From an uncultured Lachnospiraceae bacterium (lineage in GTDB: Bacteria; Bacillota; Clostridia; Lachnospirales; Lachnospiraceae), in the NCBI GenBank assembly GCA_946405185.1, contig CAMJGH010000007.1:1-51283 (forward strand): a DNA stretch of 51,283 nucleotides, given 5' to 3'. The position numbers and the translations under genes are program-made. Shown one piece after another: positions 25,043 through 32,893 of the stretch (position 1 is the first letter of the stretch; every line of letters begins with the position of its first letter). A model generated the notes under the pieces. That model was given only the letters and a program-made list of their open reading frames with translations, was not told the origin of the DNA and did not search any database.

Positions 25043-25071
25043 ACTATATCGTATGGAACAGGTTCTGTCAA
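25043..25071 (-). promoter_or_regulatory. Sigma-A promoter of the hemW operon
   Basis: Minus-strand -35 TTGACA (25066-25071), a 17-nt spacer and -10 TATAGT (25043-25048), the same boxes as the aromatic operon promoter. The -35 box overlaps the stop codon of the upstream 99-residue gene. Confidence 0.8.
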
Positions 25072-25367
25072 TTGTCCTCATCCGTCAGCCCATAGTAGAG
25101 CATCTCGTTGTATTTCATGTTGTAGTACTCCGCCTGCTTTTTGGACACCCAGTGGTCCACATCGCTATTGATGGCCAGCATCTCATCAGCGATCTCTTCC
25201 ATGCTGCGGGGTTTGGCCTGATGCAGGTAGCTGATCATGCGGCGCATCATCTTTTCGCTTCCCAGGGAGTCCGCGATGACCATGCCGAACTCCTGCGGGT
25301 AGCCCATGCGGGCGATGGCGCGGATCAGATCCTTGCGTGCTTCCGCGCGCGGGTCGTAATCGTTCAT
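25068..25367 (-). CDS. Conserved small protein of unknown function
   Basis: A 99-residue soluble, mostly helical protein. Features are GYPQEFGMVIADSLGSEK at about 22-39, KMMRRMISYLHQAKPRSMEEIADEML in the middle and a tyrosine-rich end AEYYNMKYNEMLYYGL. I do not recognise a named domain. Its ribosome binding site CGGAG lies inside the last codons of the GH53 gene and the two genes are one base apart, so it is translationally coupled to the galactanase. No signal peptide or membrane segment is seen. The ordinary codon use and good start site argue for a real gene. Confidence 0.75.
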   Translation of the reverse strand: MNDYDPRAEARKDLIRAIARMGYPQEFGMVIADSLGSEKMMRRMISYLHQAKPRSMEEIADEMLAINSDVDHWVSKKQAEYYNMKYNEMLYYGLTDEDN

Positions 25368-25368
25368 G

Positions 25369-27309
25369 TCAGTCTCCGATCTTTATCACTTCGAAATCGT
25401 CGAACGTCCCCCAACTGCCGGGAATACTGTCGACCGTGACGGCGATCGTCAGCATTCCGTCTTTCCCCACTTCGATGCGCCCGATCTCCGGCCGCTGCCA
25501 GTCAGCCCACGTCGTGACCATGAAGGGCACTTCGATGTCCTGCAGCCCGGACATCGCCCGCAGGGCCATGTAAGAGTCCTCGCCCATATCGCCGCCCTGC
25601 GCCATCACCGACACGCGGTAGACGCCGGGGTCAAGCCCCGTCAGGCGCTGACTCAGCGTGAAAGCCACCCGCTCGTCCCCGCGCCAGAAGTGGAAGGCAG
25701 TCTCGCCTGTCCAGGCGTCCTCCGTCTTTTTCTGCCAGTCCGTCGGATCCGATGAGCCGTACCACTCCACTTCCCAGACGGAGGTGTCCGGCTCCTCAAA
25801 GCCCGGGTTCTTCACCAGGTTTTCGGAAGGTTTTGCCGGAGCAGGTGCGTCCGGCGTGCCCGTTTTCAGCAGGCCGAAGACGGAAAGCGAGGCCAGCGGG
25901 CGGCCTTCAAAATCAAACAGCGCCTGGTTTTCCCAGGAGCATCCGCCGTAGTACAGACCCGCGTCTTCAGGGTCGTAATCCGAAGCATAGGAGGACGCCC
26001 AGCCGCTCCCGTACCGCTCCCAGAGCGGGGAGTTGTCCGCGTCGGCGGGACCGACCGGCAGCCACGTCCCTTCCCAGTAGAATACGCCGGCGGCGCCGGC
26101 TTCCGCGGCCGCCGCGCAGACGTCGCGGACCATGTCCGCCTGTCCCTGCACCGTGGCCGGATATCCCGGCACCTCATCGCCCGGGGCAAAACTGTTGCCG
26201 CTGCCGTCCCCGTCCTCAAGCGTCCAGGCGTAGGATGTCTCCGCCAGCATCACCTCGGCCCCGGCCGGCAGGCGGTCCTTCACCCAGGCGAGGGTATCGC
26301 GCATCGCGGCGACGGAGCCGTCCCAGAAGGGGTAATAAGAAAGCGCAAAGACGTCGTACGAAACGCCGTATTCCTCAAGCTGCCGCACGATCTCCTCAAG
26401 CCCCGGCCGGTCCGTGATCCGCGTGAAGTGCACCGCCGCCAGGATGGGTGTTCCCGTTTCCTCCGCCACGCGGTGCACCGCATCGCACCCGGCGGCGATC
26501 AGGCGCATGAAATCCTCCGGGGCGGTCTCGCCGGCCATGCCGAAGTTGGTCTCGTTGCCCGCCTGCACCATGCGCACGTCCACGCCTTCATCAAGAAGCC
26601 GCTTAAGGGTCTCTTCCGTAAAGGCCGACAGCGCTTCCGCCTTCTCTCCGACGCTCATTCCCTCCCATGCTTTCGGCGCGTGCTGACGCTTGGGATCCGC
26701 CCAGAAGTCCGAGTAATGAAAATCGATGCAGACGCCCAGGCCTGCCTGTGTTGCCCGCCTGCCCAGCACGGCAGCGGTATCCGCATCGCAGTTTCCTCCG
26801 CCGTACCCGCGGCCTTCCGCATCGTACGGATCGTTCCACACCCGCAGGCGCACCATGGTGACGCCGGCCTCCGCCAGGGTTTCAAAGACGTCCGTTTCCG
26901 TGCCGTCAAACCCGTAGTAGACGGCGCCGCTGTTCTCCACCGCCAGCACCGCCGAGGTGTCCATGCCGAGGATGAAGCCTTCCGGCAGGTCCGGGACGGG
27001 AACGACCGTGATGCCGGCTTCTCCGGGACCCGGCTCCTCCGTTTCCGGAGGGACCTCTTCCGTTTCCGTGGGCTGTTCTTCCGTCTCCTCCGGGGTTTCT
27101 TCGGAGGACTCTTCGGAAGTGCGGTCCATGGAAGGCGCTTCCGTATCCGCGGTTTCGTCCCGGTGGCGGCGGGAGCGCCGCTCCGTCTCCTCTTTCGTCT
27201 CTTCCTCCGCCGCGCGGCGGGTGCTTCCGGGATCCCCCTGGCGGGCGCAGCCCGCGATCAGAAGCATCGCCAGGAACAGGCACAGAAATCTGAGGTGATA
27301 TCGTTTCAT
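25369..27309 (-). CDS. GH53 endo-beta-1,4-galactanase lipoprotein with C-terminal carbohydrate-binding module
   Basis: Surface-anchored enzyme cleaving beta-1,4-galactan of type I arabinogalactan. The 646-residue product begins with a lipoprotein signal (lipobox LIAGC, Cys21). A linker of about 75 residues rich in Glu, Thr and Arg follows, then the GH53 barrel at about 110-490. The acid/base Glu253 is in QAGNETNFG and the nucleophile Glu357 in MLAETSYAW. The last 140 residues (ENLVKNPGFEEPDTSVWEV onwards) form a beta-sandwich binding module like those in other galactanases. CGGAG lies 7 nt before the ATG at 27309; an upstream ATG would add 18 unrelated residues. Confidence 0.92.
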   Translation of the reverse strand: MKRYHLRFLCLFLAMLLIAGCARQGDPGSTRRAAEEETKEETERRSRRHRDETADTEAPSMDRTSEESSEETPEETEEQPTETEEVPPETEEPGPGEAGITVVPVPDLPEGFILGMDTSAVLAVENSGAVYYGFDGTETDVFETLAEAGVTMVRLRVWNDPYDAEGRGYGGGNCDADTAAVLGRRATQAGLGVCIDFHYSDFWADPKRQHAPKAWEGMSVGEKAEALSAFTEETLKRLLDEGVDVRMVQAGNETNFGMAGETAPEDFMRLIAAGCDAVHRVAEETGTPILAAVHFTRITDRPGLEEIVRQLEEYGVSYDVFALSYYPFWDGSVAAMRDTLAWVKDRLPAGAEVMLAETSYAWTLEDGDGSGNSFAPGDEVPGYPATVQGQADMVRDVCAAAAEAGAAGVFYWEGTWLPVGPADADNSPLWERYGSGWASSYASDYDPEDAGLYYGGCSWENQALFDFEGRPLASLSVFGLLKTGTPDAPAPAKPSENLVKNPGFEEPDTSVWEVEWYGSSDPTDWQKKTEDAWTGETAFHFWRGDERVAFTLSQRLTGLDPGVYRVSVMAQGGDMGEDSYMALRAMSGLQDIEVPFMVTTWADWQRPEIGRIEVGKDGMLTIAVTVDSIPGSWGTFDDFEVIKIGD

Positions 27310-27386
27310 GGTTTTCTCCGTTTCCGGTCCGTAAACGCGTTTGGCTGCCCCGGGGGCAGCCAAATGCGATCCGCGTCACCGTTTAA

Positions 27387-27436
27387 GACCCTCATCCGGC
27401 GCTTCGCGCCACCTTCCCCCATGGGGGGAAGGCTTC
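27387..27436. repeat. Dispersed double-hairpin repeat, copy 1
   Basis: ACCCTCATCC, then the stem GGCG-CTTCG-CGCC, then CCTTCCCCC and GGGGGAAGG as a second stem, ending at the lepA stop codon. The same layout occurs at 29266-29318 with changed but still paired stem bases. Directly beside it (27341-27364) lies another stem, TTTGGCTGCCC/GGGCAGCCAAA. Repeats of this form are scattered through many Clostridia genomes, as I recall. Copy number cannot be judged from one window. Confidence 0.7.
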
Positions 27437-29247
27437 TATTCTTCGTCCAGCTTCAGGACACTCATGAAGGCTTTCTGCGGGATCTCCACGTTTCCGATCT
27501 GGCGCATACGTTTCTTGCCTTCCTTTTGCTTTTCCAACAGCTTCTTCTTGCGGGTGATGTCGCCGCCGTAGCACTTGGCCAGCACGTCCTTGCGCACGGC
27601 CTTGACCGTCTCACGGGCGATGATTTTGCCGCCCACCGCCGCCTGGATGGGGATCTCAAACAGGTGCCGCGGGATCTCCTCCTTCAGCTTCTCGCACATC
27701 TTGCGGCCGCGCTCGTAGGCGTTGCCCTCGAAGACGATGAAGGACAGGGCGTCCACTTCCTCGCGGTTGATCAGGATGTCCAGCTTGACCATGTCGGACT
27801 TGACGTACCCCTTCAGCTCGTAGTCAAACGACGCGTACCCGCGCGAGCGGCTCTTTAAGGCATCAAAGAAATCGTAGATGATCTCGTTGAGCGGCAGCTC
27901 GTATTTCAGCAGCGCTCTGGTCTGCTCGATGTACTCGGTGCCCAGATACACGCCGCGCCGTTCCTGGCAGAGCGCCATGATGGGCCCGATGAACTCCGTG
28001 GTGACCATGATCTCGGCCGAGACCACCGGCTCCTCCATGTAGTCGATCTCGGTCGGCTGCGGGAGGTTAGAGGGGTTGGTCAGCTCGATCATGGTGCCGT
28101 CCGTCTTGTGCACGCGGTAGACCACGGAAGGCGCCGTGGTCACCAGGTCCAGGTTGTACTCGCGCTCCAGCCGCTCCTCGATGATCTCCAGGTGCAGCAG
28201 TCCCAGGAAACCGCAGCGGAAGCCGAAGCCCAGCGCGATGGACGTCTCCGGCTCATAAAAGAGCGAAGCGTCGTTGAGCTGCAGTTTTTCGAGCGCATCC
28301 CGCAGGTCCCCGTACTTGCTGCCGTCCGCCGGGTACATGCCGCAGTAGACCATGGGGTTCACTTTCTTGTAGCCGGGCAGCGGCTCGGATGCCGGGTTGG
28401 CATCGTCCGTCACGGTGTCGCCCACGCGCGTATCGCGCACGTTCTTGATGGAGGCGGTCAGATAGCCAACCATGCCGGCCGAGAGCTCGTCGCACGGGAT
28501 GAACTGCCCGGCGCCGAAGTACCCGACCTCCACCACCTCTTCCACGGCGCCCGTGGCCATCATGCGCACGCGGGTACCCTTGCGGACCGTCCCCTCCATG
28601 ACGCGCATGAAGACGATGACGCCGCGGTAGCTGTCGTAGACCGAGTCGAAGATCAGCGCCTTTAACGGCGCGTTCGGATCCCCTTGCGGGGCCGGGATCT
28701 TCTCCACGATGGCCTCCAGCACCTGATCGATGTTGATGCCGTTCTTGGCCGAGATCTGCGGCGCGTCCTGCGCCTCGATGCCGATGACGTCCTCGATCTC
28801 CTCGATGACGCGCTCCGGCTCGGCGCTCGGCAGGTCGATCTTGTTGATGACCGGGAAGACGTCCAGGTTGTGGTCCAGCGCCAGATAGACGTTGGCGAGC
28901 GTCTGCGCCTCGATGCCCTGCGCCGCGTCCACCACCAGGATGGCGCCGTCGCAGGCGGCCAGGCTCCGGCTCACCTCATAGTTGAAGTCCACATGGCCAG
29001 GGGTGTCGATCAGGTTGAAGATATACTCCTCCCCGTTTTTGGCGCGATAGACGGTGCGCACCGCCTGACTCTTGATAGTGATGCCGCGCTCGCGCTCCAG
29101 TTCCATGTTATCGAGCACCTGCTCCTGCATCTCACGGCGCGTCAGAAGCCCGGTGTCCTCGATGATGCGGTCCGCCAGGGTGGATTTGCCGTGATCGATG
29201 TGCGCGATGATGCAGAAATTGCGGATCTTTGTCTGGTCCACAGCCAT
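27436..29247 (-). CDS. lepA: Elongation factor 4 (LepA)
   Basis: Ribosome-associated translational GTPase that acts on stalled or misassembled ribosomes. The 603-residue product has G1 AHIDHGKST at 15-23, DTPGHVDF, the G4 motif NKIDLPSA, and the LepA-specific C-terminal domain ending near [19 protein letters not shown] with the PQKAF and KLDEE tail. AGGAAG lies 7 nt before the ATG at 29247. The frame is open 19 codons further, but that stretch is only the translated repeat at 29266-29318. The gene is bracketed by two copies of that repeat. Confidence 0.97.
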   Translation of the reverse strand: MAVDQTKIRNFCIIAHIDHGKSTLADRIIEDTGLLTRREMQEQVLDNMELERERGITIKSQAVRTVYRAKNGEEYIFNLIDTPGHVDFNYEVSRSLAACDGAILVVDAAQGIEAQTLANVYLALDHNLDVFPVINKIDLPSAEPERVIEEIEDVIGIEAQDAPQISAKNGINIDQVLEAIVEKIPAPQGDPNAPLKALIFDSVYDSYRGVIVFMRVMEGTVRKGTRVRMMATGAVEEVVEVGYFGAGQFIPCDELSAGMVGYLTASIKNVRDTRVGDTVTDDANPASEPLPGYKKVNPMVYCGMYPADGSKYGDLRDALEKLQLNDASLFYEPETSIALGFGFRCGFLGLLHLEIIEERLEREYNLDLVTTAPSVVYRVHKTDGTMIELTNPSNLPQPTEIDYMEEPVVSAEIMVTTEFIGPIMALCQERRGVYLGTEYIEQTRALLKYELPLNEIIYDFFDALKSRSRGYASFDYELKGYVKSDMVKLDILINREEVDALSFIVFEGNAYERGRKMCEKLKEEIPRHLFEIPIQAAVGGKIIARETVKAVRKDVLAKCYGGDITRKKKLLEKQKEGKKRMRQIGNVEIPQKAFMSVLKLDEE

Positions 29248-29265
29248 GTGTTCTTCCTCCGTAAA

Positions 29266-29318
29266 GCCCTCATCCGTCAGGCTTCGCCTGACACCTTCCC
29301 CCAACGGGGGAAGGCTTC
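29266..29318. repeat. Dispersed double-hairpin repeat, copy 2
   Basis: CCCTCATCC, stem TCAGG-CTTCG-CCTGA, then CCTTCCCCC and GGGGGAAGG. Compared with copy 1 both arms of the first stem changed together, keeping the CTTCG loop. It fills the gap between the larC stop and the lepA leader. It could act as a processing or partial termination site between them. Confidence 0.7.
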
Positions 29319-30609
29319 AGATCTCTCTCAGTCCCTTGCCGGCTTTTCTCGCCAGCGCCGCGACGTCCTCATACTCTCTCTTGGATTTCGTCACGCCGTA
29401 CCCGGTGCCGGTCTTCACGTGCACCGTGCCCGCGTCCGTCTCCTCTTCCGAGAAGGTGATGTCCATCGCGTAGCGGCTGCAGGCCCGCACACGCACGCCG
29501 AAACTGGTGGTGTGCTGCAGCATCAGCGCCGCAAACTTGTCCGTATCCGCCTCTTTGCACAGCACCGAGATCATCTGCGCCGGGCGGTTTTTCTTCATAA
29601 AGATGGGCGTGGCGTACACATCCAGCGCGCCCGCCGCCAGGAGCTGCTCAAACGCGTACCCGATCTGCTCGCCCGTCATGTCGTCCACGTTGACGGAGAG
29701 CTCGGAGATGCGCTGGTTGGGGCCGCCCGTTTTCACGGTTTCCTCGCCGATCATCGCGCGCACGCCGTTGACGGCCGCAAACTCCTTCTTGCCCATGCCG
29801 TACCCGGTCTTTTCCACGCGCAGCACGGGCATGGGGCCGAACTCATCGGCAAAGGCCGCCAGAAGCGCCGCGCCGGTAGGCGTGCACAGCTCGCCCACGC
29901 GCTCCGGGTTCTGGTAGTACGGAATGCCCGAAAGGATCGTTGCCGTGGCCGGAGCCGGCACCGGCAGGATGCCGTGCGCCGCGCGCACCTGGCCGTTGCC
30001 CACGTTGACGGGCGAGGCGATGACGCGCTCCGGGGCCAGCAGGTACAGTGCCAGGCAGGCGCCCGTCACATCTGCCACGGCGTCCAGCGCCCCCACTTCG
30101 TGAAAGTGGATTTCCTCCACCGGCACCCCGTGGGCGGCGGATTCCGCGGCCGCCAGCCGCGCATAGACCGCCTTAGCCTTCTCTTTTACCGCCTCCGGCA
30201 CCGCGAACGAGTCGATGGCCGCCGTGATCTCAGCCATGCCGCGGTGCACGTGGTGGTGATGATGCTCATGATCATGGTCATGGTGATGCTCGTGATCATG
30301 CTCATGGTGATGGTCGTGTTCGTGGTCATGATCGTGATGGTGCTCATGATCATGTTCGTGTTCGTGATGATGCTCCAGGCCTGGGTCCTCCCCGGCCTCC
30401 TCTTCCGACCCGTTCACCAGCACGTTCATGCCGCACCCCAGGATGCCGCAGCGTGTGCGCGGCTCGGCCGACACCGTGATCTCCGGCATCAGACCGTTCA
30501 TGGTGGTCAGGAACTCTTCTTTCTTTTCGTCCGAAAGCAGAGAAAACAAGGCGGCCGTCAGCATATCGCCGGCGGCGCCCATCGCGCAGTCCAGATACAG
30601 CGTTTTCAT
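29317..30609 (-). CDS. larC: LarC, nickel insertion enzyme for the nickel-pincer nucleotide cofactor
   Basis: CTP-dependent nickel chelatase that inserts Ni into the pyridinium-dithiocarboxylate nucleotide used by LarA-type racemases and epimerases. The 430-residue product starts DCAMGAAGDM and has HFHEVGALDAVADV and the C-terminal region NVDDMTGEQIGYA. Residues 80-122 are a His/Asp/Glu stretch with 28 histidines in 43 residues, probably a nickel store. In some lactobacilli larC is split and joined by programmed frameshifting; here the reading frame is continuous. The start is 3 nt after the larB stop. LarE and LarA are not in this window. Confidence 0.92.
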   Translation of the reverse strand: MKTLYLDCAMGAAGDMLTAALFSLLSDEKKEEFLTTMNGLMPEITVSAEPRTRCGILGCGMNVLVNGSEEEAGEDPGLEHHHEHEHDHEHHHDHDHEHDHHHEHDHEHHHDHDHEHHHHHVHRGMAEITAAIDSFAVPEAVKEKAKAVYARLAAAESAAHGVPVEEIHFHEVGALDAVADVTGACLALYLLAPERVIASPVNVGNGQVRAAHGILPVPAPATATILSGIPYYQNPERVGELCTPTGAALLAAFADEFGPMPVLRVEKTGYGMGKKEFAAVNGVRAMIGEETVKTGGPNQRISELSVNVDDMTGEQIGYAFEQLLAAGALDVYATPIFMKKNRPAQMISVLCKEADTDKFAALMLQHTTSFGVRVRACSRYAMDITFSEEETDAGTVHVKTGTGYGVTKSKREYEDVAALARKAGKGLREI

Positions 30610-30612
30610 GCG

Positions 30613-31374
30613 TTATTCCTCGCTGACACCGTCCATCTTGTTGATGCGCGATGCCAGAAAACCGGCTCCGAAGCCGTTGTCGATATTGACCACGCTCACC
30701 CCGCTGGCGCAGGAGTTGAGCATGGAGAGCAATGCGGAGAGGCCGTTGAAGCTGGCGCCGTACCCCACCGAGGTGGGCACCGCGATGACCGGGCAGTCCA
30801 CCAGACCGCCCACCACCGAGGCCAGAGCCCCTTCCATGCCGGCCACGGCGATCACGCACCGGGCCGTCATGAGCGGCTCCAGGTTGGAGAGCAGCCGGTG
30901 CAGACCGGCCACGCCCACGTCGTACAGGCGCGTCACCTTGCTGCCCAGAGCCTCCGCCGTCAGTGCGGCCTCCTCACAGACCGGAAGGTCTGAGGTGCCG
31001 CCGGAGACCACCACCACGGAGCCGACCAGTTTGCGCGGCGCCGGGTTGGCGATGGCCAGGCGCGGCGCTTCGTAATAATCAAACGGGAACTGCCCGGCCA
31101 TGGCCTCAGCCGCACCATCCTTAAGGCGGGTGATCAGGATGTTCTCCTCCCCGCGGGCCATCATCGCCTTCACGATGCCGGCGATCTGCTCCGGTGTCTT
31201 GTTCTGCCCGAAGATCACCTCGTTGGCGCCCTGACGGAGCCCCCGGTGGTGGTCGATGCGGGCGTACCCCAGGTCTTCGTACGGCGCCAGCTTCAGTGCC
31301 GTGATGGCCTGATCCGGCGTCATGCCGCCGTCTTTCACCTGTTCCAGAATGTCACGGATGCGGTCCGCTTCCAT
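30613..31374 (-). CDS. larB: LarB, pyridinium-3,5-biscarboxylic acid mononucleotide synthase
   Basis: Carboxylates and hydrolyses nicotinic acid adenine dinucleotide, the first step of nickel-pincer cofactor synthesis. The 253-residue product has an N-terminal family domain with YEDLGYARIDHHRGLRQG and a C-terminal PurE-like domain with VSGGTSDLPVCEEA, VAGMEGALASVVGGL and VPTSVGYG. It lies between holA and larC on one strand with gaps of 18 and 3 nt. The presence of larB and larC only suggests that larE is elsewhere. Confidence 0.92.
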   Translation of the reverse strand: MEADRIRDILEQVKDGGMTPDQAITALKLAPYEDLGYARIDHHRGLRQGANEVIFGQNKTPEQIAGIVKAMMARGEENILITRLKDGAAEAMAGQFPFDYYEAPRLAIANPAPRKLVGSVVVVSGGTSDLPVCEEAALTAEALGSKVTRLYDVGVAGLHRLLSNLEPLMTARCVIAVAGMEGALASVVGGLVDCPVIAVPTSVGYGASFNGLSALLSMLNSCASGVSVVNIDNGFGAGFLASRINKMDGVSEE

Positions 31375-31392
31375 GGTTGTCCCTCTTTCTGT

Positions 31393-32361
31393 TCACTGCC
31401 TCAGTGCCGTCACGATTACCATCTCCAGCGCCAGCTGCTCGGAGAGTCTGCCGCTCTTGAACGCCGCCTCCTGCTCCGCGCAGTAAGCGAGGAGCTTCTG
31501 CAGCTTCTCCCCGGAAAAACGCTCGGCCTGGCGCGAGAGCCGCCCGGCTGCGCCGTAGGAAACATGCAGGGCGTCCATAATGGCGTTGCGCCCGCCGCCG
31601 CACTCTTTGGCGGCCAGAAGCTGCCGGAACTGCCGCTCAATGAGCGCCAGCAGCCGCATGCCGGACTCGCGGCGGGCCAGCATGTCCGTGTAGACCGCCA
31701 TGGCCCGGGCCTCCTCGCCCGCCGCCACGGCATCCGTGAGAGCAAACACCGACGACTCCAGGCTGCGGATGCAGACATCCTTCACGGTGTCTTCCGTGAT
31801 GTCCGTCCCTTCGCCCACCGCCGCGATGAGTTTTTCCATTTCGCTGGCCAAATTGTCCAGATCCGGCCCGGCGTACTCCAGAAGCCGGGCACACCCGGAA
31901 CCCGTGATGCGCTTGCCGGCCTTGCCGAGATACCGCACGGCCCACGCCTGCAGAGGCTTCTCCTCCAGCGGCTGGCAGTCGCACGGGATGCCGGCCTTCA
32001 GCACCGCCTTATAAAGTTTGCCGCGCTTATCCACGGTCTCCTCATCAAAGAGCAGCACGCAGGAGTCCGGCACCGCGGCTGCGAAGGCTGCCCAGTCCTC
32101 GTGTGACCCGGAAAAGAGCCCCGTATCCTCCAGGATGATCAGCCTCCGCTCCGCAAAAAACGGCATGGTCTCCGCCAGATCCTTCACCTCCCGCAATTCC
32201 GGATTCTTTCCGGAAAAGACGGTGCAGTTCATCTCGTCCCCGCCGGTCACCGCCTCGCGCACCTGCGCCTTGTAGCGCCGCCGCAGGTAGTGCTCCGGGC
32301 CGAACAGCAGGATGACGCCCGGCAGGCTTCCCGACGAGAGCGCCTCCGGCAGCGTGCTCAT
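31393..32361 (-). CDS. holA: DNA polymerase III delta subunit
   Basis: Clamp-loader subunit that opens the beta sliding clamp. The 322-residue product opens LPGVILLFGPEHYLRRRY, the clamp-interacting part of the delta AAA-like fold, and has the central TEDTVKDVCIRSLESSVFALTDAV segment that distinguishes delta from delta-prime. The P-loop is absent, as is normal for delta. The first codon overlaps the HIT gene stop by 4 nt. In many Firmicutes holA is near comEC or rpsT; that context is missing here. Confidence 0.9.
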   Translation of the reverse strand: MSTLPEALSSGSLPGVILLFGPEHYLRRRYKAQVREAVTGGDEMNCTVFSGKNPELREVKDLAETMPFFAERRLIILEDTGLFSGSHEDWAAFAAAVPDSCVLLFDEETVDKRGKLYKAVLKAGIPCDCQPLEEKPLQAWAVRYLGKAGKRITGSGCARLLEYAGPDLDNLASEMEKLIAAVGEGTDITEDTVKDVCIRSLESSVFALTDAVAAGEEARAMAVYTDMLARRESGMRLLALIERQFRQLLAAKECGGGRNAIMDALHVSYGAAGRLSRQAERFSGEKLQKLLAYCAEQEAAFKSGRLSEQLALEMVIVTALRQ

Positions 32362-32783
32362 GACAGGGCGGCCAGGATCTTGTCGCCCATCTCCTTGTAC
32401 TCTTCATCGGTCAGGAAGGTCTTCTCCGGGTTCATGGCGAACACGCCGCCCCACTCAAAGCCATCCTCGTACTTGGGCACCATGTGCACGTGCAGATGAT
32501 GCAGCTTGTCGGAATACATGCCGTAGTTCATCTTGGCCGGTCCGAACGCCTTGCTGATGGCGCGGGAGACCTTCACCACGTCCGCCATGAAATCGTTCCG
32601 GTCGGCATCGGAAAGCTCCGCGATCTCGCGCACGTGATCCTTGCAGGCCACGATCACACGCCCCGGATGACTCTGCTCCTTGAACAGGATCAGCTCGGAG
32701 TGGTCAAGCTCCGCCAGTTTGATGCCGAATTTGGCCAGCAGTTCGCCCCCCTGGCAGTACGGGCAAGTCAGTCTCTCATCCAT
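32358..32783 (-). CDS. HIT family nucleotide-binding protein
   Basis: Histidine-triad protein, 141 residues, likely a nucleotide hydrolase or phosphoramidase. The triad reads HLHVHMVP near residue 98. The N-terminus has a CPYCQGGE zinc-knuckle-like pair of cysteines, common in this subgroup, and HPGRVIVACKDHV precedes the core. It shares a 4-nt overlap with holA. The physiological substrate is unknown for most bacterial HIT proteins. Confidence 0.88.
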   Translation of the reverse strand: MDERLTCPYCQGGELLAKFGIKLAELDHSELILFKEQSHPGRVIVACKDHVREIAELSDADRNDFMADVVKVSRAISKAFGPAKMNYGMYSDKLHHLHVHMVPKYEDGFEWGGVFAMNPEKTFLTDEEYKEMGDKILAALS

Positions 32784-32827
32784 GATGTCCTCCTTGATGG
32801 CCGGCTAAGCCGGGTTCACATACATTC

Positions 32828-32878
32828 AATAACACAGAGCAGAACACGGCCATTTCCGTCTTCAGCCCCTGTGTTATT
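32828..32878 (-). terminator. Inverted repeat after the lipoprotein gene
   Basis: AATAACACAG (32828-32837) and CTGTGTTATT (32869-32878) pair perfectly around a 31-nt loop, starting 15 nt after the stop of the lipoprotein gene on the minus strand. The A/T-rich ends could serve as a weak bidirectional terminator. Confidence 0.45.
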
Positions 32879-32893
32879 TGTTACTTGGAATTG

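Noticed and set aside
30240-30372. Simple-sequence repeat as a separate element
   Set aside because: The repetitive stretch is in frame and encodes the histidine-rich metal-binding region of LarC.
29317-30609. Programmed frameshift in larC
   Set aside because: The reading frame is continuous over all 430 residues with both halves intact.
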